Shown one piece after another: positions 19,201 to 28,038 of a stretch of 52,700 nucleotides of DNA. The DNA lies in the NCBI GenBank assembly GCA_964515055.1, contig CAZEUG010000010.1, forward strand, positions 1-52,700, in the 5' to 3' direction. The position numbers and the translations under genes are program-made. The DNA comes from QAMX01 sp964515055. Lineage in GTDB: Bacteria; Bacillota; Clostridia; Oscillospirales; QAMX01. The notes beneath the pieces are model-generated. The model saw only the letters and a list, made by a program, of their open reading frames with translations, did no database searches and had not been told where the DNA came from. Within the stretch, counting starts at the first letter, position 1. Every line of letters starts with the position of its first letter.

Positions 19201-19437
19201 CTGGCCAAGCTGAGCGAGGGCAGCGATGAAATCCTGCGCGCTCTGCGTCAGGGTCATATCAGTTATGTGGTCAACACCAGAGACATCGATTCGGTCAACC
19301 AGGAAACAGACGGCTATCAGATTCGCCGCTGTGCCGCGGAAAACAACGTCACCATGTTCACGGCGCTGGATACGGTACGCGTCCTGCTGGATGTTCTGGA
19401 GGAAACCACACTCTGTATTTCAACGATTGACGCATGA
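16258..19437 (+). CDS. carB: Carbamoyl-phosphate synthase large subunit
   Basis: Makes carbamoyl phosphate from bicarbonate, ammonia and two ATP. The 1059-residue protein is full length, with the two homologous synthetase halves: the first begins KILVIGSGPIVIGQ and the second, near residue 550, KIIVLGSGPIRIGQ. Each half has an ATP-grasp core, seen as EVNPRVSRSSALASKA and EVNPRSSRTVPFLSKA. The C-terminal ~140 residues are the allosteric domain that binds effectors such as UMP. No degeneration is visible, so ammonia-dependent synthesis should be intact although its CarA partner lacks the glutaminase triad. Confidence 0.96.
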   Translation: MPKRTDLQKILVIGSGPIVIGQAAEFDYAGTQACLSLKEEGYEVVLVNSNPATIMTDTTVADKVYMEPLTLEYMAKILRHERPDAIVPGIGGQTGLNLAMQLAKKGILRECGVELLGTTCESIELAEDRELFKELCERIGEPVLPSEITHSVEEGVAAAERIGYPVVLRPAFTLGGTGGGFADNETELRELMKNGLALSPVGQVLVEKSIRGYKEIEYEVIRDSADTALAVCNMENVDPVGIHTGDSIVVAPCQTLSGKECAMLRASALKIIRALKIAGGCNVQFALDPDSFRYYVIEVNPRVSRSSALASKASGYPIARVTAKIAVGLTLDEIRLGNTPACFEPALDYIVLKMARFPFDKFTTASNRLGTQMKATGEVMSIGRTLEESLLKAVRSLEAGARHLALPKFDTFSREELMAYIAEGTDDRIFAIARLIRMQTDRDEIARVTRIDPLFLDTIQKIVDCEQLLAAHPFDADALKTAKRMGFCDLAVATCWNTSEAEVTAFRESQNLYPVYKMIDTCAAEFSGDIPYFYATYESENESIPSDRQKIIVLGSGPIRIGQGVEFDYSTVHAVMTIRKAGYEAIIINNNPETVSTDYTTSDKLYFEPLTVEDVMNIVRLEQPIGVIASLGGQTAINLAKPLSERGVRMIGTDSEAIERAENRASFEAILKQLSIPQPPGDAVTDIETGVAVAERIGYPVLVRPSYVLGGRAMQIVSNEKALRRYLKTAAAVNVEQPVLVDHYIFGKEVEVDAVCDGKAVFVPGIMEHVERTGIHSGDSISVYPPFSISDRVRETILDYTCRLGLGLGIVGLFNIQFIVDREERVFIIEVNPRSSRTVPFLSKATGYSLADIATLAILGKTLEEQGITEVCPRDKERWYVKVPAFSFSKIRGLDAYLSPEMKSTGEAIGYDKTMTRALYKALQSSGMHVVNYGTIFVTVSDKDKEEALPLIRRFYDLGFNIEATHGTAEYLKAHGIRTRALAKLSEGSDEILRALRQGHISYVVNTRDIDSVNQETDGYQIRRCAAENNVTMFTALDTVRVLLDVLEETTLCISTIDA

Positions 19438-19453
19438 ACAGGGAGGGATCTGC

Positions 19454-20194
19454 TTGCTGAAAACCATGCTGACCGTGACCGGTCAGACACAGCTGACGGA
19501 CGTCGTCTATCAGATGACGCTGACGGGCGCGGAGCTGGCCTGTGAACCCTGCAAACCGGGGCAGTTCCTGGCACTTGCCCTCCCGGGGCATACGCTGCGC
19601 CGCCCGATCTCCGTCTGCGACAGGGACGGAACGACCGTCACCATCATCTATAAGGTGGTGGGCGAGGGGACGGAGCAGCTCTCCAAAATGAGCGCGGGAG
19701 CCGAGCTGGAGGCACTTTGCTTCCTGGGCAACGGATACGATACCACGCTGTCCGGAGCGCGCCCGGTGCTGCTCGGCGGCGGCGTCGGTGTTCCGCCGCT
19801 GCTGCTGCTGGCCAAAACGCTGCTGGCAGAGGGCAAACAGCCGTCCGTGATTCTGGGCTTCAATACCGAAAAGGAAATCTTTGCGGAGGATGTGTTCCGT
19901 TCACTGCACATCCCGGTTGCGGTCGCAACCGCCGACGGCAGCCGCGGAGAACGCGGATTCGTCACGGACGTGCTGCGCAAATGGAAGGACTATACCTATA
20001 CCTTCGCCTGCGGCCCGGAACCGATGCTGCACGCGGTCTATGATGTGGCGGAAAGTGACGGTCAGTACAGCTTTGAAGAACGGATGGGCTGCGGCTTCGG
20101 CGTCTGCATGGGCTGCAGCTGTCAGACCAAATACGGCACAAAACGCATCTGCAAGGATGGCCCTGTGCTGCAAAAGGGGGAGATCATATGGTGA
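19454..20194 (+). CDS. pyrK: Dihydroorotate dehydrogenase B, electron-transfer subunit
   Basis: A 246-residue FAD/[2Fe-2S] flavoprotein that passes electrons from PyrD to NAD+. The FAD-binding motif RRPISVCD, the nucleotide-binding GGGVGVPPLL, and a C-terminal cysteine cluster (CGFGVCMGCSC plus a later Cys) for the iron-sulphur centre are visible. Start: a TTG at 19454, 7 bases after GGGAGGG, gives a protein of normal length; an ATG at 19466 would be four residues shorter. It overlaps pyrD by 7 bases, fitting an obligate PyrK2PyrD2 complex. Confidence 0.92.
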   Translation: MLKTMLTVTGQTQLTDVVYQMTLTGAELACEPCKPGQFLALALPGHTLRRPISVCDRDGTTVTIIYKVVGEGTEQLSKMSAGAELEALCFLGNGYDTTLSGARPVLLGGGVGVPPLLLLAKTLLAEGKQPSVILGFNTEKEIFAEDVFRSLHIPVAVATADGSRGERGFVTDVLRKWKDYTYTFACGPEPMLHAVYDVAESDGQYSFEERMGCGFGVCMGCSCQTKYGTKRICKDGPVLQKGEIIW

Positions 20195-21099
20195 CAGCCG
20201 TTGAACTGAGCGGGTTGACGCTGAAAAACCCACTGATTGCCGCAAGCGGTACCTTTGGCTTCGGCGAAGAAATGGCCGAACTGTATGACCTGAACTGCAT
20301 CGGCGGTATTTCCGTCAAGGGGACGACAAAGTCGGCGCGCTTCGGCAATCCGACTCCGCGCATTGCCGAATGCCCGGCGGGGATGCTGAACGCAGTCGGT
20401 CTGCAAAATCCGGGCATCCGTGAGGTTTGCGCCCATGCACTGCCCAGTCTGCGGCAGCGCTATCAGGGCGTGATTCTCGCCAACATCGGCGGCTTCTCCC
20501 TGGACGAATATGCGGAGTGCTGCGCCGAGGCCGACCGGGAACCGTCGGTCGATCTGATCGAGCTGAATATCAGCTGTCCCAATGTCCATGACGGCGGGAT
20601 GAGCTTTGGAACCTCCGCTTCAGCTGCGGAGGCGGTGACGGCGGCAGCGCGTCGCGCCACCAAAAAGCCGCTCTATGTCAAGCTGACGCCCAACGTGACG
20701 GACATTGCGGAAATCGCAAAAGCCTGCGAGGCCGGCGGTGCAGACGGCCTGAGCCTGATTAACACCGTGCTGGGGATGCGGATTGACGTGGCTCGCCGCC
20801 GTCCGGTGCTGGCCAATCAAACCGGCGGACTGTCCGGCCCGGCCATTTTGCCGATCGCCGTTCGCTGCATCTGGCAGGTCTATGAGGCCGTTTCCATCCC
20901 CCTGATCGGTATGGGCGGCGTCAAAACGGCAAAGGACGTGCTGGAACTGATGCTGGCCGGTGCCCGCGCCGTTCAGGTGGGTGCGGCCACCCTGCTCGAC
21001 CCCTTTGCCCTGCGCGACCTGGCCGCTGCGCTGCCGGAGGAAATGGAACGCTACGGAATTCGCGATATCAATGAAATTGTTGGAGGTGCCCATCGATGA
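20188..21099 (+). CDS. pyrD: Dihydroorotate dehydrogenase B (NAD+), catalytic subunit
   Basis: Oxidises dihydroorotate to orotate using FMN and its partner PyrK. At 303 residues it has the class 1 length. The catalytic base is the cysteine in ELNISCPNVHDGG, typical of the cysteine-type class 1 enzymes. FMN-binding segments include ASGTFGFG at the N-terminus, KLTPNVTD, and GMGGV near the C-terminus. It overlaps pyrK at its start (GGGGGAGATCAT as ribosome binding region) and pyrF at its end by 4 bases. Confidence 0.95.
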   Translation: MVTAVELSGLTLKNPLIAASGTFGFGEEMAELYDLNCIGGISVKGTTKSARFGNPTPRIAECPAGMLNAVGLQNPGIREVCAHALPSLRQRYQGVILANIGGFSLDEYAECCAEADREPSVDLIELNISCPNVHDGGMSFGTSASAAEAVTAAARRATKKPLYVKLTPNVTDIAEIAKACEAGGADGLSLINTVLGMRIDVARRRPVLANQTGGLSGPAILPIAVRCIWQVYEAVSIPLIGMGGVKTAKDVLELMLAGARAVQVGAATLLDPFALRDLAAALPEEMERYGIRDINEIVGGAHR

Positions 21100-21809
21100 A
21101 TCGAGATGTCATTGTCGCCGCTGATTTTGCCAACCGGGAAGAAACGCTCCGCTTTCTGGAGCCGTTTGAGGAAGAACGCCCGTTTTTGAAAATCGGGATG
21201 GAATTATACTACGCCGAGGGGCCGTCGATTGTGCGGGAGCTGAAATCACGCGGCCACCGGATTTTTCTGGATTTGAAGCTGCATGACATTCCCAACACCG
21301 TCTCCCGCGCCATGCACGTCCTGTCGTCGCTCGATGTGGATCTGGTGAACCTGCACGCAGGCGGCGGCCGCGCCATGATGGAGGCGGCACTGGAAGGGCT
21401 GACGCGCCCGGACGGTTCGCGCCCGATGCTCATTGCCGTGACCATGCTGACCTCCATCAGTGAGGAACGGATGCATGAAGAACTCGGTATTGGTGCGCCG
21501 CTGCCGTCTGTCGTGATGCAGTACGCCAAAAATGCCCAGGCCGCCGGCCTGGACGGTGTCGTCTGCTCACCGCTGGAAGCGGCTGCGGTCAAACAGGCCT
21601 GCGGCGAGTCCTTCCAGACCGTTACGCCCGGTGTGCGCTTTGCTGACGGTGCAGTCGGCGACCAAAGCCGCATCACAACGCCGAGCGGTGCCCGTGAGCT
21701 GGGAAGTGACCTGATTGTTGTCGGCCGCCCGATCACGCGTGCAGATGACCCTGTTGCGGCATACCGGCGCTGTGTGGCCGAATTTGTGAGAGGAGAAACG
21801 ACAAGATGA
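21096..21809 (+). CDS. pyrF: Orotidine 5'-phosphate decarboxylase
   Basis: Catalyses the last step, OMP to UMP. The 237-residue type 1 enzyme shows the catalytic D-x-K-x-x-D array in FLDLKLHDIPNTV, the N-terminal VAADF strand with the substrate-binding aspartate, the TPGVRF loop, and the phosphate-binding IVVGRPITRADDP near the C-terminus. Start and stop overlap neighbouring pyrD and pyrE by 4 bases each (ATGA-type), indicating translational coupling. Confidence 0.95.
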   Translation: MNRDVIVAADFANREETLRFLEPFEEERPFLKIGMELYYAEGPSIVRELKSRGHRIFLDLKLHDIPNTVSRAMHVLSSLDVDLVNLHAGGGRAMMEAALEGLTRPDGSRPMLIAVTMLTSISEERMHEELGIGAPLPSVVMQYAKNAQAAGLDGVVCSPLEAAAVKQACGESFQTVTPGVRFADGAVGDQSRITTPSGARELGSDLIVVGRPITRADDPVAAYRRCVAEFVRGETTR

Positions 21810-22453
21810 CGGATACCAGAAAAACCATTGCAGAGGCGCTGCTGTCGATTCGCGCCGTCTTTCTTCGCCCGGAAGAACCGTTCACCTGGGCAAGCGGCAT
21901 CAAAAGCCCGGTCTACTGTGACAACCGCCTGATTCTGACCGCGCCGGAGGTGCGGTCAGTGGTGGAACAGGCCATTGCCGATACCATTGCAACAACCTAT
22001 CCGACCTGCGAGGTTCTGATGGGAACCAGCACCGCCGGAATTGCACACGCGGCCATTGCTGCACAGCTGATGGGGCTGCCGATGGGCTACGTCCGGGGCA
22101 GCGCCAAGGACCATGGCCGCAACAACCGCATTGAAGGCCGGTTGGAAGCCGGACAGCGCGTCGTCGTTGTGGAAGACCTGATTTCCACGGGCGGCAGCGT
22201 CATTGAGGTTGTGGACGCCCTGCGTGAAGCCGGAGCGGATGTCCTCGGTGTGGTCAGTATCTTTACCTACAATATGCAGAAGGGCAAGGACCGCCTGAAG
22301 GAGGCCAATGTCCAGGCCGTCAGCCTGACGGATTTTGACGCTGTGACGGAGGCGGCTGCGGCCACCGGCATGATTCGCCATGAGGATATCGCACGCCTGC
22401 TGCGGTTCCGCGATAACCCGTCCGATGAAAGCTGGATCGGAGGCGCTCAATGA
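21806..22453 (+). CDS. pyrE: Orotate phosphoribosyltransferase
   Basis: Joins orotate to PRPP to make OMP. The 215-residue protein has the PRPP-binding motif VEDLISTGGS and the early orotate-contacting segment FTWASGIKSPVYCDNR. YVRGSAKDHGRNNRIEG carries the catalytic flexible loop. Overlaps pyrF and pyrB by 4 bases each. Confidence 0.95.
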   Translation: MTDTRKTIAEALLSIRAVFLRPEEPFTWASGIKSPVYCDNRLILTAPEVRSVVEQAIADTIATTYPTCEVLMGTSTAGIAHAAIAAQLMGLPMGYVRGSAKDHGRNNRIEGRLEAGQRVVVVEDLISTGGSVIEVVDALREAGADVLGVVSIFTYNMQKGKDRLKEANVQAVSLTDFDAVTEAAAATGMIRHEDIARLLRFRDNPSDESWIGGAQ

Positions 22454-23361
22454 GAAGCGTCATTGATATTCTGGATCTGTCGGTCGAAGAGATTGAGGCG
22501 CTGCTGCAGCGCGCAGGCGACATCATTGACCACCCGGAAGCATACGCGGAGAGCTGCAAGGGCAAAAAGCTGGCAACGCTGTTCTTTGAACCCTCCACGC
22601 GCACCCGCCTCAGCTTTGAGGCGGCCATGCTGGAGCTGGGCGGCAGCGTGATCGGTTTCTCGGAAGCGTCCAGCAGCTCGGCCGCCAAGGGTGAGAGTGT
22701 TGCGGACACCGTGCGTGTCGTCAGCTGCTACGCGGATATCATTGCCATGCGCCATCCCAAGGAGGGCGCACCGCTGGTCGCATCCATGAAGGCCGGTGTT
22801 CCGGTGATCAACGCCGGTGACGGCGGCCACCATCACCCCACGCAGACGCTGACCGACCTGATGACGATTCGCCGGGAGCGCGGCTCGTTTGAAGGGCTGA
22901 ACATCGGATTGTGCGGTGACCTGAAATTCGGCCGCACCGTCCATTCACTGATCAATGCGCTCTCACGGTATGACGGCGTGCGCTTCACGCTGATCTCACC
23001 GGCAGAGCTTTGCCTGCCCGACTATGTCCGCCAGGATACGCTGGAAAAGCATCAGATCGCCTACACAGAGACGCGGAGCCTGGAAGAGGTTATGCCAACG
23101 CTGGATATCCTGTATATGACGCGTGTGCAGCAGGAGCGCTTCTTCAATGAGGCCGACTACATCCGCCTGAAGGACAGCTATGTCCTGACCCCGGAAAAGC
23201 TGACCACCGCCAAGCCGGAACTGCGGATTCTGCATCCGCTGCCGCGTGTCAATGAAATCGCCTGCTCGGTCGATGATGACCCGCGTGCCTGCTATTTCAA
23301 ACAGGTGCTGTACGGGAAATATATGCGCATGGCGCTGATCCTGATGCTGCTGGGCCGCTAA
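22450..23361 (+). CDS. pyrB: Aspartate carbamoyltransferase catalytic subunit
   Basis: Condenses carbamoyl phosphate with aspartate, the committed step. The 303-residue protein has the carbamoyl-phosphate-binding FFEPSTRTRLSFE, the MRHP motif with active-site His context, the HHHPTQTLTDL segment, and HPLPRVNEI near the C-terminus. It is immediately followed by pyrI, so a regulated class B holoenzyme of catalytic trimers and regulatory dimers is expected. Confidence 0.96.
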   Translation: MRSVIDILDLSVEEIEALLQRAGDIIDHPEAYAESCKGKKLATLFFEPSTRTRLSFEAAMLELGGSVIGFSEASSSSAAKGESVADTVRVVSCYADIIAMRHPKEGAPLVASMKAGVPVINAGDGGHHHPTQTLTDLMTIRRERGSFEGLNIGLCGDLKFGRTVHSLINALSRYDGVRFTLISPAELCLPDYVRQDTLEKHQIAYTETRSLEEVMPTLDILYMTRVQQERFFNEADYIRLKDSYVLTPEKLTTAKPELRILHPLPRVNEIACSVDDDPRACYFKQVLYGKYMRMALILMLLGR

Positions 23362-23381
23362 ACAGGAGGGAGCAAATCAAC

Positions 23382-23807
23382 ATGACTGTAGATTCCATTA
23401 AAAACGGCGTGGTCATTGATCACATCGCAGCAGGTCACGGCATGATGCTGTACCGGTATCTCGATCTGGATCGCCTGACCTGTCCGGTGGCGCTCATCAA
23501 AAATGCCGTCAGCGCACAGCTCGGCAAAAAGGACATCATCAAAATTGATGGTGTGCCGGATATGAACCTGGAAATTGTCGGCTACCTGGCACCGGGCAGC
23601 ACGATCAATGTCATTCGGGACGGCGCAATCATCCGGAAATGGCATCCGCCGCTTCCCGAACAGGTGACCGGCGTCATCCGCTGCAAAAACCCGCGCTGCA
23701 TCACTTCAACGGAACAGGAACTGCCGCACGTCTTCCGTCTGACCGACCGGGAAAACCACGTCTATCGCTGCATCTATTGTGATACCCGCGCCAAAAATAC
23801 GCTCTGA
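23382..23807 (+). CDS. pyrI: Aspartate carbamoyltransferase regulatory subunit
   Basis: A 141-residue regulatory chain that binds CTP/ATP in its N-terminal domain and docks to PyrB through a C-terminal zinc domain. The four zinc cysteines are C101 and C106 (CKNPRC) and C130 and C133 (CIYC). It starts 20 bases after pyrB behind ACAGGAGGGAG and is the last gene before the operon terminator. Feedback control at PyrB does not depend on how carbamoyl phosphate is made. Confidence 0.94.
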   Translation: MTVDSIKNGVVIDHIAAGHGMMLYRYLDLDRLTCPVALIKNAVSAQLGKKDIIKIDGVPDMNLEIVGYLAPGSTINVIRDGAIIRKWHPPLPEQVTGVIRCKNPRCITSTEQELPHVFRLTDRENHVYRCIYCDTRAKNTL

Positions 23808-23812
23808 ACCCC

Positions 23813-23863
23813 AAAAAGTCGATTCTGCACCGGACAGAAATCCGTGGCAGAATCGACTTTTTT
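23813..23863 (+). terminator. Terminator of the pyr operon
   Basis: A 16-base perfect stem (23813-23828 with 23847-23862) enclosing an 18-base loop, with A- and T-tracts at its ends. It starts 5 bases after the pyrI stop. The symmetry would also allow function on the opposite strand. Confidence 0.9.
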
Positions 23864-23883
23864 GAATACGCTGTATCATCTGC

Positions 23884-23913
23884 TTGACAAAACAGACGAA
23901 TTTCCTGTATAAT
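23884..23913 (+). promoter_or_regulatory. Promoter of the 1338-residue lipoprotein gene
   Basis: Perfect TTGACA (23884-23889) and TATAAT (23908-23913) hexamers with an 18-base spacer, 36 bases before the start codon. Confidence 0.85.
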
Positions 23914-23949
23914 GAACCTGTCCATCATTCATCAGAGGGGGAAACGCGT

Positions 23950-26900
23950 ATGAAAAGAAGAAAGCGGATGCTTTTGCTGGCGCTGCTGGGCGGGCTGCTG
24001 CTGCTGGCCTCCTGCGCAACGAAGCAGGCCACGTATACCGGCGCGAACGAGACGATGCAGTCGCTGTTCGAGCTGGGACTGGTCGGAGACGGCGCACAGC
24101 TGGAAGTCCATCGGGAGCTGACCTATGCGGAAGCGACCATGCTGGCTGCACGGGCTCATGCCGATATCCACCAGGAAACCATTACAAAATCGCTCGGAAA
24201 ATGGTACACCCCGTATTTGAATTACGCGAAAAAGCACGGGCTGATCGATGCAATTCCGGACAATCCGGAACGGCCTGTGCTGCGGTATGAAGCAGCTGAA
24301 ATGCTGGCAGCCGTATCGGATCCGGCGGAAATCAACGACATCCGCGCCATCCCGGATACGGTCGGAGCCGCATATGATGATGCCGTGCTGAAGCTGTACC
24401 GCGCTGGCCTGACACTCGGTACAGACAGCCGCGGCAATTTCCTGCCAGGCGGCCGCCTGACGGTCGCTCAGGCGGCGGAATGGTATCTGCGCCTCTTTGG
24501 CAAACAACCGTGCCTGACGGGAACGCTGGATCGGGTGACAGAGGATGACGCCTACAATCTGGTGATCAATTCCACCTGGAATGCCGTCAAGGAAGGGCTG
24601 TCCTCCGGCTGGACACTGGACAACCGCGGCGGTGTGCCACGCAATTCGCTGACAGGCGGCTACGGCACGCTGATTGACATCTCCACCGAAGCCGGGACAG
24701 CGCTGATTCGCCATCTGAACCGCACGGAAACCGGCACCCTGGCGCTGTTTGCCCGCGTGGAAACAGACGGCGCGGACGGCGCCTATCTCGAATTCCGCAA
24801 CGAAGCAGATGCTTCCGTCTGGCAGCTCATGACGATGGATGGCGCCTGGCAGTATCGACTGGCCGACGGCAGCTATGTGCGCCTGACAGACCTGACGGCG
24901 GAAAAATTTGACATCCGGGCAGAGATCGATCTCGACAATGTCCGGACGACGATCTCTGTAAATGGCGAAACGCTGGGCACCTGGCCACTGGCTGTCGAAC
25001 CGGCGGACTGCAACGTCTACAACTTCCGCTTCGCCACGACAGAGGCGGGCACACCCACCCTCGTCCCGATCGCCATCCAGATTGACGCCAACTACGCACT
25101 CAATGAAACGCTGACCTACCTGACCGATGAACAACTGCCCGACTGGACATTGAACGCGGCGAAGGCGGATGCGCTGGGAGGCGTGCTGACGCTATCTGCA
25201 AACGGTGCGGCTTCCGTTTCATTTGATCCGGTTCCCGGCAAGGCCGTCGCCGAATACTGGATGTTCTACTGCCGGGACGGTGCAACGCAGTGTACAATCG
25301 AAAGCGCGGGCAACCCGATTGTGAAGATCACGTCGAGTGAAACCGGGTTTGCGCTCAACGACACACGGGTTTACGCGTGTATCTATGATCAGCTCTGGTA
25401 CCGCTTCCGGCTGGAATTCGATTTTGCGGCACAAACGGTGCATCTCAAAATCAATGGCAGGGAAGTGGCCGCAGTACCCTTCGCCGCATATACGACCTCC
25501 ATCGATTGCCTGACGCTTCAAAATTTGGGCAAAACAGACGCCAGTTTCGACAACTTCAAGGTCTTTCGGATGTTCGAACGCGATGACTATGTGCCGGAAC
25601 CGGTGGTTCCGGACAAGCAGACCGAATATCTGGTCGGCATGAATGTCTGCTCGCTCTGGCGCAACGGTGCCCATTTCGGCTGGTCGTGCGTCTCACCCTA
25701 TGAAGACCCGCAGCCGGTTCTGGGCTACTACGACGAGGGCAATCCGGAAACCGCAGACTGGGAAATCAAATACATCGTGGAACACGGCGTCGATTTTCAG
25801 GCGTTCTGCATCTACATGGACAGCACCGATGCACCGCAGCGCCCTGCAACGGAACACCTCTATGACGGCTTCATGAACGCAAAATACTCCGACCTCACGA
25901 AATTCTGCGTGATCTGGGAATGCCAAAACGCCGGAAGCCCGACCTCCATGGAGGAATGGAAAACCAATTATGTGCCGTACATGATCGAAAACTTCCTGAA
26001 GGATCCGCGCCACGTCACCATCGACAACCAGCTGCTCCTCTGCGTATTCGGAAGCGACAGGCTGGCGGCGCGTCTGGGCGGGGCCGAGCAGGTCAAGGCG
26101 GCCTTTGCCTATCTGGAGGATGAGGTCAGGAAGCTCGGCTTCGATGGTATGATTTACCTGGCGTGCAGCACCCGTTCCAGCCGGGAGCTGGCAGATATGG
26201 GCTTTGACGGCTGCTATGCATATAACTGGGGAACAGACGGCTATCAGCTGTCCTATACGCAGCAGTCGATTCTGAACAGCGCTCGACAGCAGAAGCGCGG
26301 CGTCTATACGGTTCCGACCATCAGCGTTGGCTTCAACAGCCTGCCGTGGCACGGCGTGCGCTATCCGATGATGACCATGGAAGATTATGCTGATGCGCAG
26401 AAATGGGTCAAAACCGAGTACCTGCCGACGTATGCCGAGGAAAGCTGGCAGAAGAAGCTCGTCATGCTGTCCACCTGGAACGAATACGGTGAAGGCACCT
26501 ATCTCATGCCGACAACCGATGAGAAGGGCTTTGGCTATCTGGATGTCCTGCGCGAAGCGTACACCACCGCATCGGCGGATGCGGCGCTGAATGCTGTGCC
26601 GACGGCCGCACAGCGTGAGCGAATCAACCGGCTGTACCCGCAATACCTGCATCTCCTGCGCCAAAATGGCGAAGAGCATACACCGGTGGATGATTCCAGA
26701 CTGGAAACCGTCCGCACAATCGACCTCCGAAACGAATCGGCGAGCCGCCTGGAAGGGATCCGGAATGCATCCCGGAACGCAGAAGGTCTGACCGGCGAGA
26801 CAGAAACCAATGACGCATCCATCACGTTCAACAACATTGAGGAGCTTTTCCTACCTGACGTGCAGTACATCCGGATTCGCGCCAGGCTGAAGCCGGGAAC

Positions 26901-27966
26901 GGTTCTGCAATTTTTTTACACCACCAATACGGACAGCGAGTGGAACGACCGCAAAAGCGCAACGTTTGCAGCAGCCGAAACCGAGGAATGGGTCGATTAC
27001 TACCTCTCCACCGCTCGACTGGAACGCTTCTTTGGCAAGCTGACCGCATTCCGGCTGGATCCGGGCAAAGCGGCCGGACAGCGCTTTGCCATTCAGTCCA
27101 TTGATTTTCTGAAGCTGGATCCGACGGGACAGCTGTCGGATACGATTCTTGTCGATGGCAACCCGCTGACGCTCACCATCCGTCCGATGGTGAAGTCCGA
27201 CGGCGAATGCTATGTGGCGTTCGAGCCCGCAGCCGGTCTGGATTTCGCGATGGGCTGCTACCATGAATGGGACGCGGACGCACAGCGCCTGACGCTGTCC
27301 ACCGTCCGCCACACGCTGACGTGCCGGGTTGGCTCCGATACCTATGAACTGGACGGCGCGGAGAAAACGTGGTCATCTCCGCTGGAATCGGTCAGGGGAC
27401 TGCCGCTGCTGCCGATTGAGCAGCTCTGCCGGGAGCTGGAGCTGTCGTATGCGCTGAACGGCGACACCGTTTGCATTCAAACGGACGCGTTTGCATATTA
27501 TGAAGCGCTGAATCGCGAAACCGTGCCCGGCCAATGGGAGTTTGAAACGATGCTCGACACGGAGGGCTGGAACTCCTACAATATGTCGCTTACGGTGCGG
27601 GACGGATATCTGGCCTGCAGGACTACCACAAATGATCGCGACCCCATCCTCTCATACGGTGAAACGCTGAACCTGTCTGCCACGGCCTTTGCGGGCTTTG
27701 AATGTCGCGTGCGCTATCAATACAGCGGCACGGCGCAGTCGATCACGGTCTATTTCACAACAGACGCGGATGGCAACATGGACGAAACGAAGACGATTCA
27801 CATACCGCTGAAGAACAGCGATTCCGGTGGGGAGTGGGAAACGTATCAGATCGACCTGACACAGCTGCCACAGTGGAACGGCGTGATTCGCGAACTCCGC
27901 TTCGACCCGTTCAATGCGGAAGGACAGATGGAGATCGACTATCTCCGCTTTATCCCGAAAGAATAA
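23950..27966 (+). CDS. Large surface lipoprotein: SLH-like segment, GH99/WbsX-like domain, CuAO-N-like domain and terminal beta domain
   Basis: A 1338-residue protein anchored by a lipobox (LLASC, Cys22). In order I see a helical region resembling S-layer-homology repeats (about 35-185, e.g. LYRAGLTLGTDSRGNFLPG); two lectin-like beta-sandwich segments (about 200-550); a barrel domain (about 555-875) with the motif STWNEYGEGTYLMP typical of GH99-like/WbsX proteins; another beta domain; a segment like the copper-amine-oxidase N-terminal domain (about 1055-1175); and a carbohydrate-binding-like C-terminus ending LRFDPFNAEGQMEIDYLRF. It probably acts on or binds a surface or dietary polysaccharide. 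The start follows AGAGGGGGAAA. Monocistronic, with its own promoter and terminator. Domain calls come from recognised motifs only. Confidence 0.7.
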   Translation: MKRRKRMLLLALLGGLLLLASCATKQATYTGANETMQSLFELGLVGDGAQLEVHRELTYAEATMLAARAHADIHQETITKSLGKWYTPYLNYAKKHGLIDAIPDNPERPVLRYEAAEMLAAVSDPAEINDIRAIPDTVGAAYDDAVLKLYRAGLTLGTDSRGNFLPGGRLTVAQAAEWYLRLFGKQPCLTGTLDRVTEDDAYNLVINSTWNAVKEGLSSGWTLDNRGGVPRNSLTGGYGTLIDISTEAGTALIRHLNRTETGTLALFARVETDGADGAYLEFRNEADASVWQLMTMDGAWQYRLADGSYVRLTDLTAEKFDIRAEIDLDNVRTTISVNGETLGTWPLAVEPADCNVYNFRFATTEAGTPTLVPIAIQIDANYALNETLTYLTDEQLPDWTLNAAKADALGGVLTLSANGAASVSFDPVPGKAVAEYWMFYCRDGATQCTIESAGNPIVKITSSETGFALNDTRVYACIYDQLWYRFRLEFDFAAQTVHLKINGREVAAVPFAAYTTSIDCLTLQNLGKTDASFDNFKVFRMFERDDYVPEPVVPDKQTEYLVGMNVCSLWRNGAHFGWSCVSPYEDPQPVLGYYDEGNPETADWEIKYIVEHGVDFQAFCIYMDSTDAPQRPATEHLYDGFMNAKYSDLTKFCVIWECQNAGSPTSMEEWKTNYVPYMIENFLKDPRHVTIDNQLLLCVFGSDRLAARLGGAEQVKAAFAYLEDEVRKLGFDGMIYLACSTRSSRELADMGFDGCYAYNWGTDGYQLSYTQQSILNSARQQKRGVYTVPTISVGFNSLPWHGVRYPMMTMEDYADAQKWVKTEYLPTYAEESWQKKLVMLSTWNEYGEGTYLMPTTDEKGFGYLDVLREAYTTASADAALNAVPTAAQRERINRLYPQYLHLLRQNGEEHTPVDDSRLETVRTIDLRNESASRLEGIRNASRNAEGLTGETETNDASITFNNIEELFLPDVQYIRIRARLKPGTVLQFFYTTNTDSEWNDRKSATFAAAETEEWVDYYLSTARLERFFGKLTAFRLDPGKAAGQRFAIQSIDFLKLDPTGQLSDTILVDGNPLTLTIRPMVKSDGECYVAFEPAAGLDFAMGCYHEWDADAQRLTLSTVRHTLTCRVGSDTYELDGAEKTWSSPLESVRGLPLLPIEQLCRELELSYALNGDTVCIQTDAFAYYEALNRETVPGQWEFETMLDTEGWNSYNMSLTVRDGYLACRTTTNDRDPILSYGETLNLSATAFAGFECRVRYQYSGTAQSITVYFTTDADGNMDETKTIHIPLKNSDSGGEWETYQIDLTQLPQWNGVIRELRFDPFNAEGQMEIDYLRFIPKE

Positions 27967-27977
27967 CCCTGACCGCA

Positions 27978-28012
27978 CAAAAAAACCGACCGGTTACCGG
28001 TCGGTTTTTTGT
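27978..28012. terminator. Bidirectional terminator between the large lipoprotein and ksgA
   Basis: AAAAAACCGACCGG pairs with CCGGTCGGTTTTTT around a TTA loop. The A-tract on one side and T-tract on the other let it end both the plus-strand lipoprotein transcript and the minus-strand ksgA transcript. Confidence 0.9.
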
Positions 28013-28038
28013 GTCCATTCTGGAAAAACGGTGTGCGC

